A DNA stretch of 64,000 nt from Dirofilaria immitis (GCA_024305405.1 JAKNDB010000089.1:1-64000); one strand, 5' to 3'; numbered from the stretch's first letter, positions 46,421-59,132 are shown. The notes: generated from the letters alone by a model not told the origin. Translations and numbers: made by a program.

Positions 46421-47270
46421 TACTTTTTGTTGAATTGGTTGAGCCAATGTCACAGCAGATTCGAAATAAGGTTTATTTTTATGTAGAACAGGAATAGAAC
46501 AACGTAATAAAATTGATAATCGCACGGGTCTCAGTTACAGTACCAGTGGTTAAAAAATGAAATAAAAGAATTGAGGAATTGTAGGGAATTAAGATGAATT
46601 TGTTTCCGCTAATTCGTAACTGACTTGAGTATTAAATTAGAGGGTTTTTAAACAGTAACAAATTGGGCGTGTAGAAAGGTGTGTTAGGTTTTTAGCTAAC
46701 ACGATTGGAATGTTGGTTGGATGGCTGGGAAACGTGGGAACATGTAAACATTGCTTCAAGATAGGAAACATGGGAAAATGTAGCGTGGGAACATGTAAAC
46801 ATTGACAAATATGTACATTAATGTGATAAATGGCACTAATGAATCATCATAATAATTTGTAATTATTTTTATGTTAAATTTTATTATTTATTTGGAATTT
46901 CGCGATATTAAAATTCGCGACTATGGAATGGGAAAGTTTATAAAATTATTCCATTTATGAAATGTTCAATATGAAAATAGTATGAAAATAAGAATCATTC
47001 GATCGACTAAAAAGTTATGAGAAGAAATGCTGGAAGAAATGATGGAAATCTATGGGCTACTCAATACTTCACCACAAATTCATGCATATTTTGATGATTA
47101 TGTAATTATTCACTCGATTGATTTTATCTCCTTTGATGTTTGTTTGATTGTACCGATTGTTAACGTTGATGATTAAAAGGATTTATTCTTCATAAATTAA
47201 GCAACACGGAAAAACTTGTTAAATATTCATCAAATACGTTTTGAATACATTTTGAAGACCAGAAAAAATG
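46421..47270. other. Flank with hairpin and direct repeats
   Basis: Contains GTGTTAG-(8 nt)-CTAACAC at 46680-46702 and two copies of GTGGGAACATGTAAACATTG about 50 bp apart (about 46734 and 46785). Slightly richer in G than the backbone. Perhaps the end of the retroelement or another insertion. No gene. Confidence 0.4.
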
Positions 47271-48310
47271 TTCCAGAAGTAAACAATTGGTCCACAGTAA
47301 AGCTTTCACAATCAGCAGAAATGAAATCTTTCTCTTCTCCTGGGAGAAGCGATTCGAAAATCCCTTTTTCTTGTTGTCAATATTAGCAACTTCCGATCTA
47401 ATAAACACTTCCAAATATAATTGTCCATCGTTGCTGAAATTGCGAAGAAGATGCCTGATAAAACAAAAAATAAAAATTCATATGGGAATTTGTTAGAGAT
47501 GTATTACACCGCAGATTAAGAGCTGTAAATCGTTTTATGTATTCCAAATAAAGGCGGTGCCATTTTGGTGACTCAATGATCTTGGAATGGCCTGAGGAAA
47601 TCGCTAATCAACAACACCATTTCCTCCAAATGTGCTCCGCAAAATCAGTTAGATGGGCATATCGGGCATCATTTGGTCTCTCAAATGACATCGTCATTAA
47701 GATTGTTTCATTGGTATTATTGAATTTATAGTTAGTGATTTTGTAATTGCTGCTATTCATTTATATATCATAAAATTTATCGAAATAACGATTTAATCAA
47801 CTTAAATTTTAGGTGCAACTACTACTGAATAATAGAAAGAACTCTCAATTTTTATTGTTAAACATTAATTCATTTTCCCACATTAAGGAAGAAGAAAGTT
47901 TTTCTTTTTTTTTGAAAATTCGGAGGGACGAAGGTTGACTTCAGATGAAATTTTCGGATGAAAAAAGTAGCTGATGACTGCTTTCCTATCCCTTGTTTTC
48001 TCGATACAAAGTTGAAATCAATACCGACTTAAACTATTGATAATCAAATTTTTTCGACCAGCGCAATAATACTATTGAAGTCCTTTAAATCATTATACAC
48101 AGGAATTAGTGTCAAAGTAATTTACTATTTCACTTGATTAAAATAACCACTGATAAAATTTTCCATCCGTATTTTCTGCCTATTTTTCATAACAAAAATT
48201 GCTACTGTCACTATTACTTGACTTAATTGTGTTACCATTTCACATTGCAGCATCCTTGCGCATACTTTTTTATTTTACATTATTATATCTTTTTCCACTT
48301 GATTCCTTTA
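47271..48310. repeat. BEL/Pao deletion derivative, copy 1
   Basis: Near-identical to 62950-63995. Inside, TATGTATTCCAAATAAAGG and the following 100 bp resemble 43930-44035 of the long relic, and AATGACATCGTCATTAAG to about 47810 resembles 45545-45665. So two separate parts of the element are joined here. After about 47820 it continues as backbone. Confidence 0.45.
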
Positions 48311-49075
48311 TCGTTTTTCATTACTATTGAATAACTAATTCATCGAACATTAATAGATAACGCAGTCATGTGTTTATTTTCAGCATAAGAACTGAATAAA
48401 TTTTCCTGTTTTTTGGACTTTGTTTTTAGATAAACAAAGGATGAGTAATCGCTATATTCCTGTTAATGATTTATATGATGACAGGCAAGATTTTAGTAAT
48501 ATTGAAAATTGCATAACACATAATTCAATACTTTCAATTTAGCAAAAAGTAAGATATACGAAGTAAAGTTGCTTTAATCTATTTGTGGCTGAATAATTTT
48601 TGTAATAACAAAATAAAACTAAATGCAAAATTTTTTCAGCGACCAAATTTGACGAGAATCCAATCTGCGCAGATCAATTTCCCTAAAAAAAAAAATAAAA
48701 TTTTATTAATATGGAGAATTGCATGATGCATAAGCAAATTAACTTACTTCATGCAATATTTGAATTTAGCTAAAATCAATGAAATTGTATCAATTCATTA
48801 TTTTTTTCGACTAAATAATAAATTTTTCTAAGCCTTTAATTGTTTTAACTCTGATTTTTGTGCCTTTCGTTTTTTTGAAAAGTAGCAATGAAATTGTTTT
48901 TAATAGATATAAGCAAATTTTCATATGTTTTCTCAAGCGCATATGAAAATGTCATCTAATGATTCCATCAAGAATATAACGGGAAATTTTTTTGGTATTT
49001 CTTAAGAAAATCTATCAATAATATACATATTGTAAATTTTGTGAATGTGATAGTATCGGTTATAAACTTGTACCT
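48311..49075. other. Backbone, partly matching 39.0-39.5 kb
   Basis: 48640-49075 matches 39030-39450. No gene. Confidence 0.5.
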
Positions 49076-49079
49076 GCAG

Positions 49080-49790
49080 AAAATTTGGATTCATACTACT
49101 ATTCAGCACCTCTAAATATTCAGTTGCTCTGATAATAAATAAGTTAAAGTGACAAATAAATGATTTCTATTATTTTCATATCATTCATTCAATTTAGTAT
49201 ATTTTTCTTTTTAATGCAATAGGATTATTTGCTGAAATGACTAAATTTACAATCGTTCAATAATACCACGTGAAGGATGAGAAATATTTAAAAATGAGAG
49301 AAAAATATTCCCACTGTGAGTTCATTGATAACAAGACTCGAGCGGAACCATTATCCCGAAGTATGAGACATTTCATTTCTTATTTTTATCTTTATTTTAC
49401 AATTAATTTTAAATTTAAATGTCTATTTTTTTCTACAAATTATTAGCCAGTGCGCACCTATATGGACAATTTATGCGTACAAATATGATCTGCAAATGCG
49501 ATTAGCTAAAACGGATCATGAAAAACAACTTTTTGAAACTAATTTCTATCAGGTATATATATTAACTAATTAATTTTAATATATATTTTGAATAGAATTG
49601 CGAACAGTAAAAAAAAGTAATTTCCTGCCCAACTTAGCAGCTTTTCATTAAAATGCTGTCGTGGAAGCAATGGCAGCACGACAAATTCTGTAATTGGTTT
49701 AATATTGGTCTACTTCCTAAAGAGAAAACTAACCGCATATTGGAAATATTTTATATCAATGTTAATACTATACTTTATATGATTATATAG
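49080..49790 (+). pseudogene. Subfamily III relic, copy 2, with foreign insert
   Basis: Same relic structure as 39457: CTGCAG acceptor ending 49079, exon 1 remnant, exon-2-like part at 49225-49264 (TTTGCTGAAATGACTAAATT). Here about 350 bp (49265-49610) not found in the other two relics interrupts exon 2. Then TTAGCAGCTTTTCATTAAAATGCTGTCGTGG resumes exon 3. All coding capacity is lost. Confidence 0.6.
49265..49610 (+). pseudogene. Captured exon pair of an unrelated gene
   Basis: Inserted in the relic above. 49267-49360 is open (EKYLKMREKYSHCEFIDNKT, then RAEPLSR) and ends before GTATGAG. A pyrimidine-rich AT intron follows (49361-49446), then 49448-49555 is open (QCAPIWTIYAYKYDLQMRLA, then KTDHEKQLFETNFYQ) and ends before GTATAT. 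It looks like two exons with their intron; the join needs one missing base, so it is dead or the donor is misplaced. Protein not recognised. Confidence 0.45.
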
Positions 49791-49799
49791 AATAAAAAA

Positions 49800-52295
49800 G
49801 CTATGTTTTTTCAGCAAAAATTTACACAAATTGTTGAAACAGAGTAAAATAATTGATGCAATAAAGTGTCATATCATACTGTCCATATATCATATTGCTG
49901 TAATTTTTATTGTAATTGTATTGCACTTCATATTACTGTCTAAATTGAACACTTTTAAAAATTGTGCAAAATTTTATTTCGTTATGCATTCTACAAATGC
50001 AATCAATAAAATATTAAATAGATCATACACTGAAATCAACAATTGAAATATACGAAAAAGCTATATTTTAACAGTTATCATATCGAGAGTTTTTCACAAC
50101 TCCGTAGTAGTTTGTAATATGCAAAATAATCAGCAGCAATTGATTTAATTGATAATTTAATTAACAAATCAACTGGAATGGTTCGTTAAAAAAATAATCA
50201 GTGAAATATGGAAAATAGTTTGAAGAAAAAAACGAAAGCGATGAAAAAATCATTTCAAGGTGGCTTTTTTTGGAACCAAAGATAAGAAAGGAGCGAATAA
50301 TCAATGACGAGAAAGTTCAATAACCTTATTTTACCTTGACTTCAGTTAGAAGATGGTGCACAAGTAATTGTGGCAAAGAAAGTAAAAGGTATGAAATCTG
50401 AAGCCAGAGTATGAAAGAATAGCAATGATTGTTTCTGTATTCTTCGTTTTAACGAGATTATTCAACTAAAATTAGTGATAATCAAAACTGAAGTTAGAAT
50501 TAATTAAAACTATTGGTATAATCAGATTATGTAAAATAAAAGGAAACAAATCAAACTGTTACATGCAGGATAACGAAGATTATTGATATTTAATAAAACT
50601 TTGTTCATCTATTCATATATTTTACTTATTTTTGAAATTTTGATAAAGTCATCTTAGTTCTCCATACACTTTTGTGCTATTTATTTCTCTTCATACATTA
50701 TTTTCATTTCGATTACTTTGCTCTCTTGAAAGTCTATGAAGTTAACAATTAAGTGTTGTGACATCACTGCCATCATTTTGGGCAGGAAGTAGGATCAGAA
50801 AATGAAGCCTGAATAATTAAACAATTGTCGAAATAATTCAGATTTCGTTACTTCAAAAATTAGATTCCATTTAAAATCGCAATTGAAGAATGAGATATAA
50901 ATGGTATTAAAAAAACACTTATAATTGAAAATTTCTAGACCTTTTTCCAAAAAGGTTACTAAGTATTTAAGGCTTTTTGAATTCGTTGTTTTGTTTTTTA
51001 AAATATCGTTATCAAGGAGACACGTGACGCTATTTTTCAAGAAATTGAAATGCGCTAAAAGAAAGTGATCACCGCACTTTTTTTCTGCAAATATTTTTTC
51101 CATCGCTATTTTTTTAGTGATATACCTTTTTTTTCTTAAATTTTAAGTTTTTTTTCTTACTTTCTTCCGCCCATCTTCGCATCTCATTCTGAAATGCAAA
51201 AGTTCATTCCAGGACTTTATATAGTTTTTCAGTCTCCCATAAAATGCTTGTTTTATTTATTCAGAAACCGAAACACTACGATTATTCTCCGTTAAATTTC
51301 ATAGAATTTATCTCAAATATTTTATAATCATGTCCTATCACAGCAAACAATTATTCATGCTTAAAACCGTCAGGTTGCTCCGTTTTTCAGAAATCAGGTC
51401 ACCCCACTGATAATAAGCGAAATACATTCCAATCGGTTTGTTTTACTAGCTAATATACCTCTTATCATTATTTCCAATATGTTGATGTAAAATTAGAAAT
51501 CAAAATACCGGTGCATTTTTGCAGACTTCATCAGAATTCCTTCAATTATTCACTTTTCAATTCTTAAATCTTACGCAATTATTATTGGTAATGCATTTGA
51601 TGATTTTATGACAATTTAGTATCATATAAATTGATAAATAGCTTAGATTATATTTTTATAATGCCCTTTTCAATCTCAGGTGACCGGTACGCTTTTGTCT
51701 TTTGCCAAAAAAATATTTAATTTGAAAAATGCAGAAATAACATTTGACAAATAGATAATGAATGCCAGATAAATGATCGATTTATTCCTGATATGATAAA
51801 AGTTATATGTTAAAGGCAGAAGGCAAAATTTCCAAGAAAGATTGACAAGAAATTCCTTGCTAATGGGAAAACGTATCCGAAATATGCAATAAATTTAATG
51901 AATTTTTATGAAGACCTACAAAAGTAGGGGCTTATTTAAAGTGACTGAAATTTTCGATTTAACAAAGAAAGTCTGTTTCATCAACATAGTATGACAACGG
52001 ATCTTCATGGGAAATCAAAATATCATTGAATATTTATTTCCTATTTGTTTCAGAATCAATTCATTTTTTATTATAATCACTTATGGTTAATTTCACTTCT
52101 AAGGCTTTTTTGAATTTTACTGATATGATCATGATTTTAAGACAGTTCATTCTATTCAAGTAGCATTAATTAGCAAACAAATTACTAAATTATACCGACC
52201 GTTATTATTTCCTATTTTGCCCTTTTTCCTTTTTTTAAATAATGGATTTCTTTTTATAATTTTGCGCCATGCATGAAATCAAAGATAATAGGTAG
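49800..52295. repeat. Downstream backbone, duplicated at 55550-58050
   Basis: Near-identical to the later block over about 2.5 kb. The minus-strand frame 50795-51103 recurs at 56644-56862 with a different C-terminus, and the plus-strand frame 49831-50046 lies in a 3' UTR equivalent; neither is called. Confidence 0.65.
50305..50400 (-). promoter_or_regulatory. Conserved intergenic block with AGGTNA direct repeat
   Basis: Core on the minus strand AGGTAA-AATA-AGGTTA. Confidence 0.35.
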
Positions 52296-52460
52296 AGCTC
52301 ACAACAGTCTTTTCATTCAACAGACTTATCTTCTGATATGTTACAACGAATTTTAGTTGTAATTATTCCATTATCAAAAACCGTTGAAATTATTCGTTTA
52401 GCTGAATTTTCAAGAAATGAATTGCGAAAATTTCATTTATTACTGAACAAAAGAAAATAA
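52296..52460 (+). CDS. Conserved mini-ORF or candidate exon, copy 6
   Basis: 55 codons in the shared frame to TAA (SSQQSFHSTDLSSDMLQRIL at the start, ELRKFHLLLNKRK at the end). A seventh copy at 58050 has TAA at its third codon, an added base, and is cut off after GCGAAAAA, so decay does occur when it is free to. Confidence 0.3.
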   Translation, partial: SSQQSFHSTDLSSDMLQRILVVIIPLSKTVEIIRLAEFSRNELRKFHLLLNKRK

Positions 52461-53991
52461 GATTTTGACTAGGAAGAAAAAAATAGACTAAGATTTTTTC
52501 TTATGCTACGAATGATCATTTAATATTTTTGATGTGATGAAAGCATCTTAAACATCGCAATTTCTTATGTTAAGATATACAAGTACAGGAGTAATGTGGC
52601 TAATATTTAAGGAAAGTATAACTTAATATTGAAAAATGTTAGCTATCAAACAACGAATCATCTTCCATCTGTCTGAATCAAAATATTACGATAGGTGTAA
52701 TAAGACGATGACGATAAAATCAATTTAACAATTAACTATTATAATATTAGAGAAGAGATGCCTATCTTTGTGGGCATTCTGATCTATTCAAATATGGGGA
52801 GAAAATCTATTCAAACACCTTTGTGGTATATGGTTATAGTTCATTGCAATATTGATAAATATATATTTAAAATTAGTAAAATTCTACTGTGGATTAATAA
52901 AACAAGCAGGATGACATATATTTATTAATATTGTAATGAACTATTACTATATACTACAAAGAAACAGAAATAATTTTTTCTAATTATTTCTGTTTCTAAA
53001 TGCTATCGTCCAGAAAATCAGGAAATGGTTACATAATCAAATGGAAATAATAATATAAGAAAAAAATTTGTAATATTTTGTGCTCCAAACAACTAATCAA
53101 TCGTAAATAACCATATTAAAACACGAATTTTGTATGGCTTTCAGATATTTTCGTTACAGATTTTATATCCTAAACAGCAAAAATAATGACAGAAGTAAAT
53201 TGAATAAGGAAAAAATATTCAAATTATCTTTTTCAGAAAACACATTTAATTTGAAAAGCGTAATTAAATCGAATAAAAATTTAAGCCTCATGAATTAATT
53301 TTATAAAAAAATAAGCAAACTGCTAGAAAATGAATGCAAAAGTGAATTAGCAATTTCAATGTATTATTTTTTAATTTTATAATAATGAAATCAACAAGAA
53401 TGAAGGTCTTTAGTATATTATTTTTTAAATTAGTAAATGACGGTTTTTATCTATTTTATTATTTCCTTCACTTGTAATTTTACGACTTCTAGTTTCTCTG
53501 AGAATTAGATGAAAAAATTTTTTAGTAATTATGCGCATATTAAACAAACCATAAATTTTCTTTTGATTAAATGAAATGAACATAATAAATCGTAAATCGT
53601 GATTGAATTAATGATATCAAAATTATAGTGATGATCAAGAAGTAAATAATCAGCAAAATATAATTTAAACAAGAAATGAGTAGTGGATGCAATTTTAACA
53701 ACTAAATCTGTCAAACGAATTTTACAAATTATTGCTTAATATATGTGGAAATATTACATAAAACTTTGTTGGACAAAAATATTTAAAAAACATGTAAATC
53801 ATTAATTTTATTATTAATTCTTGCTGAATAAACTTGTCATACGTAGAATATCAAGATATTTTTCTATTATTTCTTAAAGAAATTAGCTAATAACACAGTT
53901 TCTAATTGCAAACTTTGTGAATTAATATAATTTCTTGCTGCAAGCATTATTTAGTACAAAAATAGAATCGTGAACTGAATTATATTTGCAG
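52461..53991 (+). repeat. Upstream backbone of copy at 54010
   Basis: GATGCCTATCTTT marker at 52757, fold-back at 52820-52997, then sequence near-identical to 58195-59132. The minus-strand frame 53529-53714 is duplicated with it and ends differently. Ends in TATATTTGCAG (G at 53991). Confidence 0.6.
52820..52997. repeat. Fold-back inverted repeat
   Basis: Left arm 52820-52866 (TTTGTGGTATATGGTTATAG...) and right arm 52915-52961 are reverse complements with few mismatches. A second perfect 16-bp pair, AGAAACAGAAATAATT (52960-52975) and AATTATTTCTGTTTCT (52982-52997), follows. In other units this stretch is present once and in one orientation. Confidence 0.75.
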
Positions 53992-54009
53992 GAATTTCTG
54001 ATTCTCATT

Positions 54010-54477
54010 ATGTGGTTATTTGGTGTTCCTAAATCTTCCATTACTGTTATAATAATGTAAGTTAAAATGATAAACAAACATTTTTATTGTTATCATATCA
54101 TTTATTCAGTTCATTTGTTATCAATATATTCTTTTCTTTCAGAGCGATATTATTATTTGCTGAAATGAACTCAATAGCAAGCTTAAAGTCGTTCAACAAT
54201 AGTGAGGCCCATCTTAATGTAAGTTTTAGACCTTAAGTAATGTTTAATGTATTGTATGATGTACTGTAAAAACTTATTTAAATTTCAGTCATCGTCTGCC
54301 AATGGAAAATGCTGTCCTAATATTACTCGGGAAAGAATTAGAAAGGCTACGTTTGGGAATGGTGTGGCTGATATAAAGTACCAATATAAATATATTTCTT
54401 CAGCCAGCAGTGGCCTAGCTGCAAATGGTGCCGCTGTTATAATTAGTGCCCTTAGCGCTGGTTTATTTGCCGTTTAA
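54010..54477 (+). CDS. Short secreted family member, 103 aa (subfamily II)
   Basis: Exons 54010-54056, 54143-54218 and 54289-54477; spliced 312 nt, fully open. Exon 2 is 76 nt because of an in-frame loss of six bases (KSF for KLQSF). Signal core IAILLFAEMNSIA. Exon 3: SSSANGKCCPNITRERIRKA, a region unlike its paralogues (DIKYQYKYISSASSG), then Ala/Gly-rich NGAAVIISALSAGLFAV and TAA. It stops at the same place as the 43073 gene. The Tyr tail and the usual 3' UTR are missing: the sequence jumps to other backbone at about 54530, and no AATAAA is close. The kept frame with in-frame indels argues for a working short form, but expression is uncertain. Confidence 0.6.
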
Positions 54478-54529
54478 GAAGCCCTTAAATGGGAAATCTA
54501 CAAAATCTTCGCAACATATTAATTATGTA

Positions 54530-55182
54530 GGTGGTTTTATTGGTTATCATAGAACGAATCATCTGGGTCTATTTTGCTAGGATATTACGATAAATGAAAT
54601 AATAAGAAAACGAAATGAATTTAGCAATTAACAGAAAAGAGTTCTAAATCTATCAGAGAGAATTCAATATGTTCGGCAGTTCTAAATTTATTCAATTATG
54701 CAAAAAGAAAGGATACGACTGATGAAGTTAATGAAACAGTGAGAAATAATCCTTATAATGGTTACGATCGAAAACATTTTACTACGGTAACAGTTGACTT
54801 TATCCTTATGCATATCATAAATATTGCATCGATATGCATATAATTCTGTTTATTTTATCAATCCATGATAGAATGTTTCTCTCTGCAAAAATAATCAAAA
54901 TATTTTATTCTGCTTTCTTAGTTTATTTAGGTCATTTTTGTCATTGAGCATTTAAAACCAGATGTACAAAATTCATAAGCTGCACAAAACTATGTTTCAA
55001 TGAGATATTGCTTATTTTGTTTGGTTTAGTTATTTTGAATTTATAGAATTAATCACAATTTATTGATTCCATCAAGAATATAACGGGAAATTTTTTGGTA
55101 TTTCTTAAGAAAATCTATCAATAATATACATATTGTAAATTTTGTGAATGTGATAGTATCGGTTATAAATTTGTACCTGCAG
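54530..55182. other. Fused backbone
   Basis: Starts like an upstream region (ATAGAACGAATCATCTGGGTC), similar to 13230-13470 and 61900-62200, then joins the subfamily III backbone at about 55065 (ATTGATTCCATCAAGAATATAACGGG). No gene. Confidence 0.5.
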
Positions 55183-55485
55183 AAAATTTGGATTCATACT
55201 ACTATTCAGCACCTCTAAGTATTCAATTGCTCTGATAATAATACAAGTTAAAGTGATAAATAAATGATTTCTGTTATTTTCATATCATTCATTCAGTTCA
55301 ATATATTCTTCTTCTTCAATACGATACGATTATTTGCTGAAATGACGAAATACAATCGTTCAAATAGTGTCAGAGTCCGCCGCAACTTAGCAGTTTTTAT
55401 CAAAATGCTGTCGTGAAAACGCTGGAAGCACAGCGAATTCTATAATTGATTTGATATTGGTTTACTTGTAAAAGAAAACCAACCG
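55183..55485 (+). pseudogene. Subfamily III relic, copy 3
   Basis: Near-identical to 39457-39760. Exon 2 remnant (TGAAATGACGAAATACAATCG) joined without intron 2 to TTAGCAGTTTTTATCAAAATGCTG. The following open frame (55581-55796) is in the 3' UTR equivalent. Confidence 0.6.
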
Positions 55486-55549
55486 CATATTGGAAATAAT
55501 TTATATCAATGTCAATACTATATTTTATATGATTATATAGAATAAAAAA

Positions 55550-58050
55550 GCTATGTTTTTTCAGCAAAAATTTACACAAATTGTTGAAACAGAGTAAAAT
55601 AATTGATGCAATAAAGTGTCATATCATACTGTCCATATATCATATTGCTGTAATTTTTATTGTAATTGTATTGCACTTCATATTACTGTCTAAATTGAAC
55701 ACTTTTAAAAATTGTGCAAAATTTTATTTCGTTATGCATTCTATAAACGCAATCAATAAAATATTAAGTAGATCATACACTGAAATTAACAATTGAAATA
55801 TACGAAAAGCTATATTTTAACAGTTATCATATCGAGAGTTTTTCACAACTCCATAGTAGTTTGTAATATGCAAAATAATCAGCAGCAATTGATTTAATTG
55901 ATAATTTAATTAACAAATCCATTGGAATGGTTTCGTTAAAAAATAATTAGTGAAATGTGGAAAATCGAGTTTGAAGAAAAAAAACGAAAGCGATGAAAAA
56001 ATCATTTCAAAGTGGCTTTTTTTGGAACCGTAGAGATAAGAAAGTAGCGAATAATCTATGACGAGAAAGTTCAATAACCTTATTTTACCTTGACTTCACT
56101 TAGAAGATGGTGCACAAGTAATTGTGGCAAAAAAGTAAAAGGTATGAAATCTGAAGCCAGAGTATGAAAGAATAGCAATGATTGTTTCTGTATTCTTCGT
56201 TTTAACGAGATTATTCAACCAAAATTAGTGATAATCAAAACTGAAGTTAGAATTAATTAAAACTATTGGTATAATCAGATTAGGTAAAACAAAAGGAAAC
56301 AAATCAAACTGTTACATGCAGGATAACGAAGATTATTGATATTTAATAAAACTTTGTTCATCTATTCATATATTTTACTTATTTTTGAAATTTTGATAAA
56401 GTCATCTTAGTTCTCCATACACTTTTATGCTATTTATTTCTCTTCATACATTATTTTCATTCCGATTACTTTGCTCTCTTGAAAGTCTATGAAGTTAACA
56501 ATTAAGTGCTGTGACATCACTGCCATCATTTTGGGCAGGAAGTAGGATCAGAAAATGAAGCCTGAATAATTAAACAATTGTCGAAATAATTCAGATTTCG
56601 TTACTTCAAAAATTAGATTCCATTTAAAATCGCAATTGAAGAATTAAGTACAAATGATATTAAAAGAAAAACAGTTACAATAATTGAAAATTTCTAGACC
56701 TTTTTCCAAAAAGGTTACTAAGTATTTAAGGCTTTTTGAATTCGTTGTTTTGTTTTTTAAAATATCGTTATCAAGGAGACACGTGACGCTATTTTTCAAG
56801 AAATTGAAATGCGCTAAAAGAAAGTGATCACCGCACTTTTTTTCTGCAAATATTTTTTCCATCGCTATTTTTTTAGTGATATACCTTTTTTTTCTTAAAT
56901 TTTAAGTTTTTTTCTTACTTTCTTCCGCCCATCTTCGCATCTCATTCTGAAATGCAAAAGTTCATGCCAGGACTTTATATAGTTTTTCAGTCTCCCATAA
57001 AATGCTTGTTTTATTTATTCAGAAACCGAAACACTACGATTATTCTCCGTTAAATTTCATAGAATTTATCTTAAATATTTTATAATCATGTCCTATCACA
57101 GCAAACAATTATTCATGCTTAAAAACCGTCAGGTTGCTCCGTTTTTCAGAAATCAGGTCACCCCACTGATAATAAGCGAAATACATTCCAATCGGTTTGT
57201 TTTACTAGCTAATATACCTCTTATCATTATTTCCAATATGTTGATGTAAAATTAGAAATCAAAATACCGGTGCATTTTTGCAAACTTCATCAGAATTCTC
57301 TCAATTATTAACTTTTCAATTCTTAAATCTTACGCAATTATTATTGGTAATGCATTTGATGATTTTATGACAATTTAGTATCATATAAATTGATAAATAG
57401 CTTAGATTATATTTTTATAATGCCCTTTTCAATCTCAGGTAACCGATACGCTTTTGTCTTTTGCCAAAAAAATATTTAATTTGAAAAATGTAGAAATAAC
57501 ATTTGACAACTAGATAATGAATGCTAGATAAATGATCGATTTATTCCTGATATGATAAAAGTTATATGTTAAAGACAGAATGACAAAATTTCCAAGAAAG
57601 ATTGACAAGCAATTCCTTGCTAATAGGAAAACGTATCCGAAATATGCAATAAATTTAATGAATTTTTATGAAACCTACAAAAAGTAAGGGCTCATTTAAA
57701 GTGACTGGAATTTTCGATTTAACAAAGGAAGTCTGTTTCATCAACATAATATGATAGTGGATCTTCATGGGACATCAAAATCTCATTGAATATTTATTTC
57801 CTATTTGTTTCAGAATCAATTCACTTTTCATTGTAATCACTCATGGCTAATTTCACTTTTAAGGCTTTTTGAATTTTACTGATATGATCATGATTTTAAG
57901 ACAGTTCATTCTATTCAAGTAGCATTAATTAATAAATGAATTACTGAAATTATACCGATCGTTATTATTTCCTATTTTGCTCTTTTTCCTTTTTTAAATA
58001 ATGGATTTCTTTTTATAATTTTGCTCCATGCATGAAATCAAATAGGTAGA
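55550..58050. repeat. Downstream backbone, duplicate of 49.8-52.3 kb
   Basis: Near-identical to 49800-52295, with a conserved AGGTNA block at 56060-56155. No gene. Confidence 0.65.
56060..56155 (-). promoter_or_regulatory. Conserved intergenic block with AGGTNA direct repeat
   Basis: Core on the minus strand AGGTAA-AATA-AGGTTA. Confidence 0.35.
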
Positions 58051-59132
58051 GCTCATAACAAATCTTTTCATTCAACAGACTTATCTTCTGATATGTCACA
58101 ACGAATTTTAGTTGTAATTATTCCATTATCAGAAACCGATGAAATTATTCGTTTAGCTGAATTTTCAAGAAATGAATTGCGAAAAATTTTATAAGTAATT
58201 TGTAATATTTTGTGCTCTCCAAACAACTAATCAATCGTAAATAAGCAGACCATATTAAAACACGAATTTTGTATGGCTTTCAGATATTTTCGTTACAGAT
58301 TTTATATCCTAAACAGCAAAAATAATGACAGAAGTAAATTGAATAGGGAAAAAATATTCAAATTATCTTTTCAGAAAACACATTTAATTTGAAAAGCGTA
58401 ATTAAAGCGGATAAAAATTTAAGCCTCATGAATTAATTTTATAGAAAAAATAAGCAAACTGCTAGAAAATGAATGCAAGAGTGAATTAGCAATTTCAATG
58501 TATTATTTTTAATTTTATAATAATGAAATCAACAAGAATGAAGGTCTTTTAGTATATTATTTTTTAAATTAGTAAATGACGGTTTTTATCTATTTTATTA
58601 TTTCCTTCACTTGTAATTTTACGACTTCTAGTTTCTTTGAGAATTAGATGAAAAAATTTTTTTAGTAATTATGCGCATATTAAACAAACCATAAATTTTC
58701 TTTTTGATTAAATGAAATGAACATAATAAATCGTAAATCGTGATTGAATTAATGATATCAAAATTATAGTGATGATCAAGAAGTAAATAATCAGCAAAAT
58801 ATAATTTAAACAAGAAATGAGTAGTGGATGCAATTTTAACAACTAAATCTGTCAAACGAATTTTACAAATTATTGCTTAATATATGTGGAAATATTACAT
58901 AAAACTTTGTTGGACAAAAATATTTAAAAAACATGTAAATCATTAATTTTATTATTAATTCTTGCTGAATAAACTTGTCATACGTAGAATATCAAGATAT
59001 TTTTCTATTATTTCTTAAAGAAATTAGCTAATAACACAGTTTCTAATTGCAAGCTTTGTGAATTAATATAATTTCTTGCTGCAAGCATTATTTAGTACAA
59101 AAATAGAATCGTGAACTGAATTATATTTGCAG
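58050..59132 (+). repeat. Upstream backbone of copy at 59151, shortened
   Basis: The decayed seventh mini-ORF is cut at about 58190 and fused to the region matching 53035 onward. So this gene lacks the GATGCCT marker and about 0.7 kb of upstream sequence that its closest relative has. Ends in TATATTTGCAG (G at 59132). Confidence 0.6.

Noticed and set aside
50795..51103. 102-codon minus-strand frame (also 56644)
   Set aside because: Present only in two near-identical duplicated blocks with different ends; no paralogue elsewhere.
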